Below, piece after piece: positions 8,874 to 20,500 of a stretch of DNA of 64,000 bases (position 1 is the stretch's first letter; every line of letters starts with the position of its first letter). The translations under genes were made by a program, and so were the position numbers. The notes below the pieces were generated by a model that did no database searches, was not told the DNA's origin, and worked only from the letters and a program-made list of their open reading frames with translations. Source of the DNA: Betaproteobacteria bacterium (lineage in GTDB: Bacteria; Pseudomonadota; Gammaproteobacteria; Burkholderiales; Rhodocyclaceae); assembly GCA_016705475.1 (NCBI GenBank), contig JADIYD010000006.1, forward strand, positions 124,001 through 188,000. Direction: 5' to 3'.

Positions 8874-9238
8874 TCTTCCCGCTTCGGCCGGGGCCGTTGC
8901 AGTTTATTCAGCAAGGCAAGGAAATCCTCAGCCAGCAGCTTGCTGTCGAGCGGCACCGGTTTTGCTGCCAGTCTGATGACCAGATCGACAGCCGGCAAAC
9001 CAGCCAGCCGTAGCCGGAACTGCTCGCGAACCACGCGCTTGACCTTGTTGCGGTCGACTGCTCGCTTGAGCAGTTTCTTGGCAACGACAAGACCCAGACG
9101 TGCTTCGTTATTTCCTTCGGGGCGCGGCTGATAATGCAGCATCAGCAGCTTGCCTCGAATTGCCTTCCTGAAACCAAAAACGGATGAGAACTCATCCGTT
9201 TTTGTCAGGCGATAGCGTCGGGCGAAGGTTTGTTCCAC
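8870..9238 (-). CDS. rnpA: Ribonuclease P protein component
   Basis: 122 residues, GTG start at 9238. The RNR-type signature is present as KRAVDRNKVKRVVREQFR near residues 58-75, with the N-terminal FARRYRLTKTDEFSSVFGFRKA strand. RnpA binds RNase P RNA and assists removal of 5' leaders from pre-tRNAs. It lies 17 bp downstream of rpmH. The first codons contain a perfect terminator-like inverted repeat (9176-9203), which may uncouple rnpA from the highly expressed rpmH. The GAGG sequence sits almost against the GTG, so initiation may be weak. Confidence 0.95.
   Translation of the reverse strand: MEQTFARRYRLTKTDEFSSVFGFRKAIRGKLLMLHYQPRPEGNNEARLGLVVAKKLLKRAVDRNKVKRVVREQFRLRLAGLPAVDLVIRLAAKPVPLDSKLLAEDFLALLNKLQRPRPKREE
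9176..9203. terminator. Terminator-like inverted repeat inside rnpA
   Basis: AAAAACGGATGAG, two bases, then CTCATCCGTTTTT: a 13-bp perfect inverted repeat ending in a T-run on either strand. It lies in rnpA codons about 12-21, downstream of rpmH. It can act as an attenuator that stops most rpmH transcripts. Confidence 0.6.
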
Positions 9239-9255
9239 CTCGCCGAACGTCCGGT

Positions 9256-9390
9256 TTATACGGCCAGACGCGTGCGACCCTTGGCGCGGCGAGCAGCAAT
9301 GACTGCACGGCCACCCTTGGTGCGCATACGGACCAGGAAGCCATGGGTGCGCTTGCGGCGCACGACCGACGGTTGATACGTGCGTTTCAT
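9256..9390 (-). CDS. rpmH: 50S ribosomal protein L34
   Basis: Read by eye from the minus strand: 44 residues beginning MKRTYQPSVVRRKRTHGF and ending RRAKGRTRLAV. This is the full conserved L34 sequence, rich in Arg and Lys. ATG at 9390 and TAA at 9256-9258. L34 is a component of the large ribosomal subunit. The gene is divergent from dnaA, the classical rpmH-dnaA arrangement. A near-consensus sigma-70 promoter lies upstream (9426-9455). Confidence 0.97.
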   Translation of the reverse strand: MKRTYQPSVVRRKRTHGFLVRMRTKGGRAVIAARRAKGRTRLAV

Positions 9391-9425
9391 GTTGTAATCC
9401 CTTGATGTGCGAAGAAAAACGCGTG

Positions 9426-9455
9426 ATTACACCCTGTTTGAAGGTACTTTGTCAA
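9426..9455 (-). promoter_or_regulatory. Sigma-70 promoter of rpmH
   Basis: On the minus strand TTGACA (9450-9455), an 18-bp spacer and TGTAAT (9426-9431), followed 35 bp later by the rpmH start. The match to the consensus hexamers is good. Confidence 0.65.
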
Positions 9456-9475
9456 GATCAATTATTTCTCAAAGC

Positions 9476-9484
9476 TGTGGATAA
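9476..9484 (+). promoter_or_regulatory. DnaA box in rpmH-dnaA intergenic region
   Basis: TGTGGATAA, a perfect match to the DnaA box (TTATCCACA on the other strand). It is the only clear box in this 235-bp intergenic region, so it fits autoregulation of dnaA better than an origin. Confidence 0.6.
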
Positions 9485-9625
9485 CTAGCCTGATGGGGGG
9501 TAGAATCTTGGCTTCGCTGGTCGCCGTCCGGTCATCAGTGCAATCAAAAAACGATTTTTAAATCAAGTATCTAATAACCGCCATCGAGGTCAAATTCGAA
9601 TGCGCGGGGAGGAGTGTTTTCGTCA

Positions 9626-11017
9626 ATGTCCGGTTTCTGGGAATCCTGTTTGCAGCGCTTCGAGCAGGAATTGCCCGCGCAGCAATTCAACACCTGGATC
9701 AGGCCCTTGCGGCTCGAAGGCGAAACCACGGCTCTCGACAATGGCCTGCGCCTTATTGCGCCGAACACGTTCATTTTGAAGTGGGTACGTGACCGCTATC
9801 TGACGCGCATTGAAGAATACAGTCGCAGCTTTTTCTCCGGCCCGGTCAGCATAGCGCTGGTTATTGGTGGCGGAAAAACAGCCAGCCGGGTTGAAACTGG
9901 TGGCGAGGCGGACGAGAAGCCCGCAAACAGATCAGCGGCAAGCAGTGAAAAGAAAGCCGCGGCGCCCGAAAAGCCGCGCGCCAAGAGCGGCCATTACGAA
10001 AAGTCGCGGCTCTTCCAGTCATTCACCTTTGACAACCTGGTGGTCGGCAAGGCCAATGACCTGGCGCGTGCAGCAGCCGTTCAGGTTGCCAATAACCCCG
10101 GTGGTGCCTACAACCCGCTGTTTATCTACGGCGGCGCCGGCCTCGGCAAGACGCACCTGATTCACGCCATCGGCAACGCCATCGTCGCTGAAAACCCGGA
10201 AAAAATCGTCCGCTACGTTCATGCCGAGGATTACTACTCGGACGTTGTGCGCGCCTATCAGCAAAAGTCATTCGATACTTTCAAGCGCACCTATCGTTCG
10301 CTTGATGTGCTGTTGCTCGACGATGTCCAGTTCTTCAATGGCAAGAATCGTTCGCAGGAGGAATTTTTCTTCCTGTTCAATGCGCTGATCGAAGCACGCA
10401 AGCAGATCATCATCACCTGCGATACCTATCCGAAGGACATCAACGGTCTGGATGACCGTCTGGTCACGCGCTTCGACTGGGGTCTGACCGTCCAGATCGA
10501 GCCGCCGGAACTGGAAATGCGCGTCGCCATTCTGAAGAAGAAGGCTGAAGCGGAAGGTATCCACCTTGATGATGAGGTTCCGTTCTTCATCGCCAAGCAT
10601 TTGCGTTCCAATGTTCGCGAACTTGAAGGCGCCCTGAAAAAGGTTCTGGCCTACTCGTCCTTCCATGGCCGTGCCATAGCACTCGACCTGACCAAGGAAG
10701 CGCTCAAGGACGTCATCGGTTCGGCACGCAATGTCGGCATCGACAACATTCAGAAAACCGTTGCCGATTACTACAAGATGAAGGTTGCCGAGCTTTTCTC
10801 GAAAAAGCGCACTCGCGCCATTGCCCGTCCGCGTCAGGTCGCGATGTGGCTCTGTCGGGAAGTGACGTCACACAGTTTTCCGGAAATTGGCGATGCCTTC
10901 GGTGGCCGCGATCACACGACGGTCATTCATGCCGTCAAGACCATCGACGCCTTGCGCCTCAAGGAAAATGAACTAAACCACGACCTGCATGTGTTGCTGC
11001 AGGTATTGAAAGGATGA
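9626..11017 (+). CDS. dnaA: Chromosomal replication initiator DnaA
   Basis: 463 residues. The ATG at 9626 (MSGFWESCLQRFEQELPAQQFNTWI) is preferred over an in-frame GTG at 9614, because the GGGGAGG sequence lies right against the GTG but about 12 bases before the ATG. Domain I is at the N-terminus, then a low-complexity linker (about residues 90-130). The AAA+ domain has Walker A GGAGLGKTH, Walker B LLLDDVQFF and sensor region DDRLVTRFDWG. The C-terminal helix-turn-helix ends with the DnaA signature FGGRDHTTVIHAVKTI. It initiates replication by binding DnaA boxes and opening oriC. Confidence 0.98.
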   Translation: MSGFWESCLQRFEQELPAQQFNTWIRPLRLEGETTALDNGLRLIAPNTFILKWVRDRYLTRIEEYSRSFFSGPVSIALVIGGGKTASRVETGGEADEKPANRSAASSEKKAAAPEKPRAKSGHYEKSRLFQSFTFDNLVVGKANDLARAAAVQVANNPGGAYNPLFIYGGAGLGKTHLIHAIGNAIVAENPEKIVRYVHAEDYYSDVVRAYQQKSFDTFKRTYRSLDVLLLDDVQFFNGKNRSQEEFFFLFNALIEARKQIIITCDTYPKDINGLDDRLVTRFDWGLTVQIEPPELEMRVAILKKKAEAEGIHLDDEVPFFIAKHLRSNVRELEGALKKVLAYSSFHGRAIALDLTKEALKDVIGSARNVGIDNIQKTVADYYKMKVAELFSKKRTRAIARPRQVAMWLCREVTSHSFPEIGDAFGGRDHTTVIHAVKTIDALRLKENELNHDLHVLLQVLKG

Positions 11018-11226
11018 GGCTGTCGATAAGTCTGTGGAAAAGCTGTGCGTGAATTGTGGATCATATGGAATTACCCACTTTGTGGGAAAATTATTCGATT
11101 TTCACCCACAGGCAATTCAGTCGTTTTCGCAGACCGTAAAATCTGATTCAATCATCTGAAATTAAACGTTATTTTTCAGTTATTCACAGTATTGTTCCCG
11201 ATATAGTCTACTTAGGAATTTAATAT
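11018..11226. other. dnaA-dnaN intergenic region with DnaA-box-like cluster
   Basis: 209 bp with TTATTCACA at 11180-11188 (perfect), TGTCGATAA at 11021-11029, TGTGGAAAA at 11033-11041 and TGTGGATCA at 11055-11063 (one mismatch each), and weaker sites near 11081 and 11102. The dnaN-proximal half is AT-rich. It may be oriC or a DnaA-regulated dnaN promoter. Confidence 0.5.
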
Positions 11227-12333
11227 ATGGTTCTTATCAAAACCCAAAGAGACACGCTTCTGGCCCCGCTTCAGTCAGTGTCGGGGATTGTCGAACGTCG
11301 TCATACCTTGCCTATTCTTTCCAATGTTTTGCTGGAAAAGAAGGGTGATCGCCTGACCTTGCTGGCCACCGATATCGAAATCCAGATCACGACGAGCACT
11401 GAAGGTGCCGGCGGTGATGGTGACGGTGCTGTGACGGTTGGCGCCCGCAAATTGCAGGAAATCCTTCGTTCGCTGCCGGATACCACGGAAGTCAGCCTGG
11501 TTCTCGAAGACAAGCGTCTGCTCGTTCGCGGCGGCAAGAGCCGGTTCAGTCTGCAGACCCTGCCGGCCGACGATTTTCCGCGCATGACGGTCAATGAAGG
11601 CGAAACCAAGCAGTTCTCGATTTCGCAAAAGGCTTTCCGCCAGCTGATCAGCAAGACCCAGTACTCGATGGCAGCGCAGGATGTGCGTTACTACCTGAAC
11701 GGTCTGTTGCTGCTGGTTGAAGGCAAGGAACTGCGTGCCGTGGCGACCGATGGTCACCGTCTGGCCTACGCCAGCGTCGAGATCGACACCGATCTGCCGC
11801 GCCAGGAAATGATCCTGCCGCGCAAGACCGTACTCGAACTGAACCGCCTGCTGCTGGATAACGACGAGGCGTTGAAAATCACGCTGACGCCCAATCAGGT
11901 TCGCTTTGCTTTCGGTTCCGTGGTGCTGGTTTCCAAGCTGATCGACGGCAAGTTCCCGGATTACGAGCGCGTTGTTCCGGCGACCTTGAAGAACCACATG
12001 AAGGTTGGCCGTCAGACGCTGATGCAGGCCATGCAGCGCGCCGCGATTCTGACCAACGAAAAATTCCGTGGCGTTCGCGTTGTTTTGGGTGAAAACAGCC
12101 TGAAACTGATCGCCGCCAATGCCGAGCAGGAAGAAGCGGTCGAAGAAATCGAAGTTGATTACACCGGCGATATCATCGATGTCGGCTTCAACGTCGGTTA
12201 CTTGCTTGACGTTCTGAACAACATCCACACGGAAGAAATTCAGTGGAGTTTCAACGACGCTAATTCCAGCGCTTTGATTACTGTCCCCGGCAACGACCGC
12301 TTCAAGTACGTCGTGATGCCGATGCGCATCTGA
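11227..12333 (+). CDS. dnaN: DNA polymerase III sliding clamp (beta subunit)
   Basis: 368 residues, ATG at 11227 after TAGGAA. It shows the three-fold repeated clamp fold: HTLPILSNVLLE near residue 27, RGGKSRFSLQTLPADDFPRM near 99, VATDGHRLAYA near 173, and the C-terminal VMPMRI hydrophobic tail. Length is typical. The clamp tethers polymerase III and other partners to DNA. It follows dnaA and is closed off from gyrB by a terminator. Confidence 0.98.
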   Translation: MVLIKTQRDTLLAPLQSVSGIVERRHTLPILSNVLLEKKGDRLTLLATDIEIQITTSTEGAGGDGDGAVTVGARKLQEILRSLPDTTEVSLVLEDKRLLVRGGKSRFSLQTLPADDFPRMTVNEGETKQFSISQKAFRQLISKTQYSMAAQDVRYYLNGLLLLVEGKELRAVATDGHRLAYASVEIDTDLPRQEMILPRKTVLELNRLLLDNDEALKITLTPNQVRFAFGSVVLVSKLIDGKFPDYERVVPATLKNHMKVGRQTLMQAMQRAAILTNEKFRGVRVVLGENSLKLIAANAEQEEAVEEIEVDYTGDIIDVGFNVGYLLDVLNNIHTEEIQWSFNDANSSALITVPGNDRFKYVVMPMRI

Positions 12334-12354
12334 TCGATCAGGCACCAACCCAAG

Positions 12355-12382
12355 AAGGCCTGCCCAGCCGGGCAGGCCTTTT
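12355..12382 (+). terminator. Terminator after dnaN
   Basis: AAGGCCTGCCC, a 4-base loop and GGGCAGGCCTT, followed by TT: an 11-bp perfect stem directly downstream of dnaN. Confidence 0.8.
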
Positions 12383-12384
12383 GC

Positions 12385-12400
12385 AGTTTCACGTGGAACC
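12385..12400. promoter_or_regulatory. parS-like ParB site 2, in gyrB leader
   Basis: GTTTCACGTGGAAC, the complement of the parS variant GTTCCACGTGAAAC. It lies between the dnaN terminator and the gyrB start (12407), overlapping the place where the gyrB ribosome-binding sequence should be. Confidence 0.75.
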
Positions 12401-12406
12401 AAAATA

Positions 12407-14902
<2,496 letters not shown>

Positions 14903-14929
14903 TCGAGCGATTTCGGAAATTCAGTTCAG

Positions 14930-14953
14930 AAAAGGCTCCGTTGGGAGCCTTTT
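14930..14953 (+). terminator. Terminator after gyrB
   Basis: AAAAGGCTCC, GTTG loop, GGAGCCTTTT: a perfect 10-bp stem with its own T-run, 28 bp after the gyrB stop. Confidence 0.85.
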
Positions 14954-14975
14954 CCATTTTCACGGGGGATTCGGC

Positions 14976-15428
14976 ATGCGGGTGGTGATTCAGCGGGTCA
15001 AGGAAGCCAGTGTTGCGGTCGACCGGCAAATTTGCGGAAAAATCGAATCGGGTTTGCTCATCCTCGCCGGTTTCGAAACCGATGACAGTGCTGCCGATCT
15101 TGACTGGATGGCCGGCAAGATCGTTCGTCTGCGGCTTTTTGCCGACGAGAACGGGGTGATGAATCGGAGCGTTGTGGAGGCGGGTGGCGAGATTCTGGCG
15201 GTATCGCAATTTACGCTGTATGCCTCGGTCAAAAAGGGCAATCGGCCATCCTGGAGCAGGGCGGCGCGTGGTGATGTATCGCAGCCGCTGTTCAATCAAT
15301 TTGTTGCCAAGCTGGCGGCTGAACTGGGCAAGCCCGTGGCAACCGGCATATTTGGTGCCGATATGGCGGTGAGTCTGGTCAACGACGGGCCGGTCACCCT
15401 GACCATCGATTCCAAGACGCCGGAGTAG
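14976..15428 (+). CDS. dtd: D-aminoacyl-tRNA deacylase
   Basis: 150 residues, MRVVIQRVKEASVAVD at the start. It carries the two active-site motifs of the family, SQFTLYA (SQxT) near residue 77 and NDGPVT near residue 137. Dtd removes D-amino acids (and glycine mischarged on tRNA-Ala) from tRNA. Length matches the 145-150 residue family. A copy of the USS-like repeat lies in its 5' part. Confidence 0.96.
   Translation: MRVVIQRVKEASVAVDRQICGKIESGLLILAGFETDDSAADLDWMAGKIVRLRLFADENGVMNRSVVEAGGEILAVSQFTLYASVKKGNRPSWSRAARGDVSQPLFNQFVAKLAAELGKPVATGIFGADMAVSLVNDGPVTLTIDSKTPE
15013..15045 (+). repeat. USS-like dispersed repeat, copy 2
   Basis: TTGCGGTCGACCGG, then AAATTT and, one turn later, AAAAAT. 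Located in the dtd coding sequence. Confidence 0.65.
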
Positions 15429-15434
15429 GGGGCT

Positions 15435-16244
15435 TCAGGCCTCGTGGTAGGCCTTGTGGAGGCGGCTTATTCCGTCCATGCCCCCAATGGGCAGGCCGAT
15501 CGCAGTTGCAGCATCGGTTACCGCCGGCTCGGCAGGATTGATGCGGATTAGCCTGCCGCCACAGTCTTCGGAAAAATGGCGGACGGTCGGGATGTTCGTC
15601 CCCGCGCCAATTTCGATGCAGACCAGATTTTCCGCTTCACCCAGCCAACGCTGCAGGCGCTGGTATTGCGCCGTTGTGCGCCGTTCGATCCAGCCCCAAT
15701 CGCCGAACATCAGAATGTTTGGGCGGGCAAGTGCGCCACAGTGCGGGCAGTGGGGCAGATCTCCTACAAGGCGACAGCGCTCGCTGTCGATGTCGGGGTG
15801 GAAGTTTTCGGCTGACCAGATTTGTTGGCTGCAGCCCTCGGCGCATTGGAGGTGATGGATCGAGCCATGGACTTCACAGATGGTCTCCGAGGCGAATCCG
15901 GCTTTCTGGAACTGCCCGTCTACGTTGCTTGTGAAGGCGTGTATTCCGTGCGGGATGTCTTTCGCGATGTCGAGCAACAGGCCAAATCCGGCGTGGGGTT
16001 CGGTTCGCCGGTAAAGGTCGAGGCGATGACCATAGAAGCCCCATGCGAGCCTCGCATCGGAAGCAAAGGCGGCCGGATTGGCAATGGACTCGAAAGCGAT
16101 TCGGGCGCGTCCGAGCGCCGGGTAAACCGACCAGAAACCCCCCGGCCCACGAAAGTCGGGCAGGCCGGAGTCGATACCCATGCCGGCGCCGGCGGTGATG
16201 AGCAGGCCGTCGGCCTGACGTAGCCAGCTGGCTGCCCGCGCCAT
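15435..16244 (-). CDS. SIR2-family NAD-dependent protein deacylase
   Basis: About 269 residues from ATG at 16244, chosen because AGGA precedes it; an ATG at 16271 or TTG at 16298 would add 9-18 residues. Rossmann NAD site GAGMGIDSGLPDFRG, then TSNVDGQFQKAG (the TQNVD motif) and the catalytic His in EVHGS. Two Cys pairs (CAEGC and CPHC) form the zinc module. It removes acyl groups from lysines using NAD; the exact acyl preference is not readable. The first residue of the SGxPDFRG motif is conserved, so it is probably active. It converges with dtd; stops are 6 bp apart. Confidence 0.85.
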   Translation of the reverse strand: MARAASWLRQADGLLITAGAGMGIDSGLPDFRGPGGFWSVYPALGRARIAFESIANPAAFASDARLAWGFYGHRLDLYRRTEPHAGFGLLLDIAKDIPHGIHAFTSNVDGQFQKAGFASETICEVHGSIHHLQCAEGCSQQIWSAENFHPDIDSERCRLVGDLPHCPHCGALARPNILMFGDWGWIERRTTAQYQRLQRWLGEAENLVCIEIGAGTNIPTVRHFSEDCGGRLIRINPAEPAVTDAATAIGLPIGGMDGISRLHKAYHEA

Positions 16245-16288
16245 GTTCCTGTCCTGTTCATTCCTTGGCATGGCGATAGTCAAGGCTG

Positions 16289-16320
16289 CTACGGTCAACC
16301 GGAAAAAAGGCCGAAAATTG
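16289..16320 (-). repeat. USS-like dispersed repeat, copy 3
   Basis: Plus strand begins CTACGGTCAACCGG, then six A, GGCCG and AAAATT. It lies between the sirtuin and HD-GYP genes and is nearly identical to the copy at 2787. Confidence 0.7.
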
Positions 16321-16333
16321 AAAGCATCCCGCC

Positions 16334-17503
16334 TTAGTCAAGCCCGCCTTCGGTGCTGGTCAGTACCCCTGGGTAGCCGTTGGGGTCGTTTTTGTGCTGG
16401 TAGATTTCGTTGATCTGGAACTCCAGATCAGTCAGGGCGCCGTGTTCGTCGGCGTAGATTTCCCTTATTCGCAGGATTTCGGGGATGGCTCGCTTGAAGG
16501 CCTCGATCAGTGTCGGGTCGAAATGCCGGCCGGACTGCTCGTACATATATTTCAGGGCGTCATCAAGTGGCACCGCGCCTTTGTAAGGGCGAACTGAAAC
16601 AAGGGCATCGAACACATCGGCGATGGCGACGATCCGACCTTCCAATGGAATATTTTCGCCCTTGAGTTTTTGCGGATAGCCGCTGCCATCCCATTTCTCG
16701 TGGTGGGTGAGGGCGATGATGCGGGATATTTCGAGCAGTTCGTTATCGTGCTTGCCGATGATTTCAGCGCCCATGATCGGGTGCTGGAACATGACCGACC
16801 ATTCATCGGCATCCAGTTTCGCCGGCTTGAGCAGGATACCGTCGGGAATGCCGATTTTGCCGATGTCATGCATCGGCGAGGTGTTGAAGATGATGTTGGC
16901 AGCCTCCTCGCCGAGGCCGTGGGCGAGCGCGATGATGCGCGCGTAGTGGCTCATGCGCAGAACATGGTTGCCGGTTTCGTTGTCCTTGAACTCGGCCGCC
17001 CGACCCAGACGCCGAATGATCTGCTGGCGCGTGGTCAGCAACTCGTGGGTACGTTGGCGAACCATGTTTTCCAGCTCCCGCGACTGGTCATACAGCGCCA
17101 GATGGGTACGCACACGTGCCTTGACGATGGGCGGGCTGATCGGCTTGGTGATGTAGTCGACCGCGCCGGTTTCGAGGCCGATCCGTTCGTCCTCGACGCT
17201 GCTCATGGCTGTGTCAAAAATGATCGGAATGCGTCGGCGGTCGGGGTTGGCTTTAAGGCGCCGGCAGATCTCAAGGCCACTGAGGCCCGGCATCATGATG
17301 TCGAGCAGGACGAGGTCTGGTGGCTCATCGGAGTAAACGATCTTCAGCGCCTTTTCTCCCGAGGTGGCAACGCGGATCCGATAGTCATCGCGCAGGACTT
17401 CGCTGAGCAGATCGATATTGTCCGGGCTGTCATCGACGACCAGGATGCATTGTTTCGGAATCAGGGGAGACATGATCAATCGGCTCTCGTCAGGTTGGCT
17501 CAT
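16334..17503 (-). CDS. Response regulator with HD-GYP phosphodiesterase domain
   Basis: 389 residues. Receiver domain at residues 18-135 with the phospho-acceptor in LVLLDIMMPG and Lys in DYITKPISPP. A short coiled-coil linker follows, then an HD-GYP domain with MHDIGKIGIPD (about 213) and HHEKWDGSGYP (about 266-276). This RpfG-like architecture hydrolyses cyclic di-GMP in response to phosphorylation. Its start overlaps the stop of the upstream hybrid kinase by four bases (ATGA), so it is very likely that kinase's output; a second ATG at 17473 is possible. Confidence 0.93.
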   Translation of the reverse strand: MSQPDESRLIMSPLIPKQCILVVDDSPDNIDLLSEVLRDDYRIRVATSGEKALKIVYSDEPPDLVLLDIMMPGLSGLEICRRLKANPDRRRIPIIFDTAMSSVEDERIGLETGAVDYITKPISPPIVKARVRTHLALYDQSRELENMVRQRTHELLTTRQQIIRRLGRAAEFKDNETGNHVLRMSHYARIIALAHGLGEEAANIIFNTSPMHDIGKIGIPDGILLKPAKLDADEWSVMFQHPIMGAEIIGKHDNELLEISRIIALTHHEKWDGSGYPQKLKGENIPLEGRIVAIADVFDALVSVRPYKGAVPLDDALKYMYEQSGRHFDPTLIEAFKRAIPEILRIREIYADEHGALTDLEFQINEIYQHKNDPNGYPGVLTSTEGGLD

Positions 17504-20500
17504 CGTGTGCCCGCGCTCGGGGCAATCTGTTGCAATGTTGCGGATGCCTCTTCGAATTCATATTGCCCGATCTGGCGCGCGAGTAGCGCAACCATTGGTG
17601 GGGCAAACTGCTCGCCAAGCCAGCCGGATATGTCCTCGAAACAGCCGACGGCTGCGGCATCATCATTGTCCAGCAGGAAGCGAAGTTTGGATAGTGCATT
17701 GGCATGGGATTCACTGTCCGGGTTTGGCGTGCCCGGCTGCGAAACCTCAACCGAGGTTGCCGGAATAGCCAGTGCGGCAGGCAGGGCCTCCGCCAGTTTG
17801 AGCAGCAGCTGGTCAACGACCTGTTCACCCGGGGGTACGCCCTGCCTGAGGCTCGTTTCGAGTTCTCCGGCCAGTCGGGCGAGCGTGACGGCGCCGATAT
17901 TGCCAGCCAGGCCGCGCAGCGTGTGGGCGCGGAGGAGCATGGCGGCCTGGTCTCCCTGTTCCCGGTCGGCGCGCAGCCGGTCGACAACGTCACCCTGATT
18001 TTCACGGAAGCGGACGAGCAGCCGGTCGTACATGCTGCGATTGCCCCCCATCCGGCTCAGGGCACTGCTCGTGTCGACCTCGAGTGCTGCCGGAGGAGTG
18101 TCGGAAACGAGCGTAACGGGCGGCAGGTTTTGCTCGTCATGCCGAGGTTTCAGCCAGTGAGCCAGCGTGGCGTAGAGGATGGCAACGTCGATGGGCTTGG
18201 GAATGTGGTCGTTCATGCCTACCGACAGGCAGCGTTCGCGGTCGCTGGCCAGTGCGTTGGCCGTCATGGCAACGATGGGCAGGTCGCGCATCTTCAAGTC
18301 ATCGCGAATTCTGGCGGTGGCCGCGTAGCCGTCCATGACCGGCATCTGACAATCCATCAGGACCAGATCGCAGGCGCCGCGTTGCAAGGCTTCAAGAGCC
18401 TGCTGGCCATTTTCGGCCGTGTCGACACTCAGGCCGACGTTGGTCAGCATTTCATAAGCCAGCTCGCGATTGACCTCGTTATCCTCGACGAGCAGCACGC
18501 GCCTGCCCGTGAAGTGGCGGGACAACTCGGCCGGGGTGGGCTGCGGGACGAGGCTCAGGGCTGAATCACGATGCAGAGCGAGCATGATGCTGTCAAACAG
18601 CGACGACGGGGTCGCCGGCTTGCTCAGGATGGCGCCCACTTTCAGGCTGCCGAGTGCGGCGAGCAGTTCCTCGTGATCAAAGGCAGTGGCCATGACGATG
18701 GCGGGCTTCTCTGCCGCGCCGGACTGACTGATACGCCTGACCACCTCGACGCCATCCATGCCCGGCATGTTCCAATCGACGATGAGCAGTCCATACGGCT
18801 GCTCATCTCGCGCCGCCGCCGCCAATTCATCCAGTGCCTGGGCGCCGCCATTGACCGCATGGCTGGGAATGCCGAGCGCTGTAAGCATGTGTCCGAAGAC
18901 TTCGCACGTGCCGGGGCTGTCATCGACGACCAGCGCGCGCAAGGCTTCGGGCAGGCCGATGCGTTGGTTTCCTGCTTCAACACCGATGGCTAGCCCGAAG
19001 CTCAGGTGGAAACTGAAACAGCTCCCGACGCCGAGCCGGCTGGTAACGCTGATGCTGCCGCCCTGCATTTCGACGATGCGCTTGCAGATCGACAAACCGA
19101 GGCCGGTGCCCCCATATTTGCGCGTGGTTGAGGTATCGGCCTGGGTGAAGGCGGAGAACAATTTGGCCTGCTGATCGGCACTCATGCCGATGCCGGTGTC
19201 GCGTATTTCAAAACTCAACTCGACCCTGCCGTCAGTGCTGGCAAGCCGATGAACGACGACCGATACTTCACCTGCTTCGGTGAACTTGATGGCATTGCCG
19301 ACCAGATTGAGCAGGACCTGGACGAGGCGCAGGGAGTCGCCAATCAGGTGGTCGGGTACGTCCGGTGCGACGTCGTAGAGCAGCTCCAGACCCCGCTCGC
19401 GGGCCTTCAGCGAGCAGACGTCACCGAGGTGACGCAGACTGGCGTCGAGACTGAACGGCGCCTGCTCGAAATGCATCATGCCGGCTTCGATCTTCGACAG
19501 GTCGAGAATGTCGTTGATGATCCCGAGCAACCCCTTGGCCGCGTTATCGACCTTGCTCAGATAGTTTCTCTGGCGTGAGGTCAGGTCGGTCTGCAGGGCG
19601 AGGTGGGTCATGCCGATCACGGCATTCATCGGTGTGCGGATTTCGTGGCTCATGTTGGCGAGGAAGTCGGCCTTTGCCGCGGCAGCCATTTCGGCGGCCG
19701 CCTGTGCCTTTTCCGCCGTGCGCTTGGCTTCCTTGAGCGGCGAGATGTCGACGATGATGCCGATCAGGCCACCTGGTGTCCCATCCGGGGAGCGGAAGCC
19801 ACTGATCGAGTAAAGCGTGTCAGCCAGCCGGCTATTGGCGTCCTGCATTTGAACTTCCCGCGTCACCTTGCCGCACTCTGCGATGACCATCTCGTCTTCA
19901 GCTTGGTAGGCCTCGCGTATTTCTGCCGGAATATAGTCAAGATCAAGAACCCGCTTGCCGATGAACTGGTGGCGGTTAATGCCAAAGAAGCGCTCATAGG
20001 CCTGGTTGCAGCCCAGGAAACGGGTATCCGCGCCTTTGTAGAAAATGGCGTTGGGAATGGTGTCGAGCAAGGCCTGCAAAAAGCTGAACTGGCGAATCAG
20101 TTCGGCTTCGATCTCCCGGCGGTCGGTGACATCGAGAATGGTGATCAGCAGGGAGTCGAGTTTTCCGTCTTCGTCGCGGACGGGGGCAATCTGGACATCG
20201 CCCCAGGTTATATTGCCGCGAGAGTCGATGAACTGGAATTCCTGACGGAAGGACTTGCTCTGCCCGGAAGTCATTTGGGGCAGTACATCGTTCATCCGGG
20301 ACTGTATCTCGGCGGGCAGGAGGATGTTCTCCGGGTGCGCCAGCAGTGTATCGATGGGCTGATCGACAAAGCGGGCAAAAGCGGGGTTGACCAGGGTCGG
20401 TACGCGCTCCGGGGTAAGGCTGATGATGCTGACCGCTGCGTTGTCGAAGATGGTTCGGAAAAACGTTTCGCGTTTTTTCAGGATGTCCTGGCTTTGCCGC

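Noticed and set aside
11275..12402. 375-codon minus-strand ORF opposite dnaN
   Set aside because: Antisense shadow; dnaN is certain.
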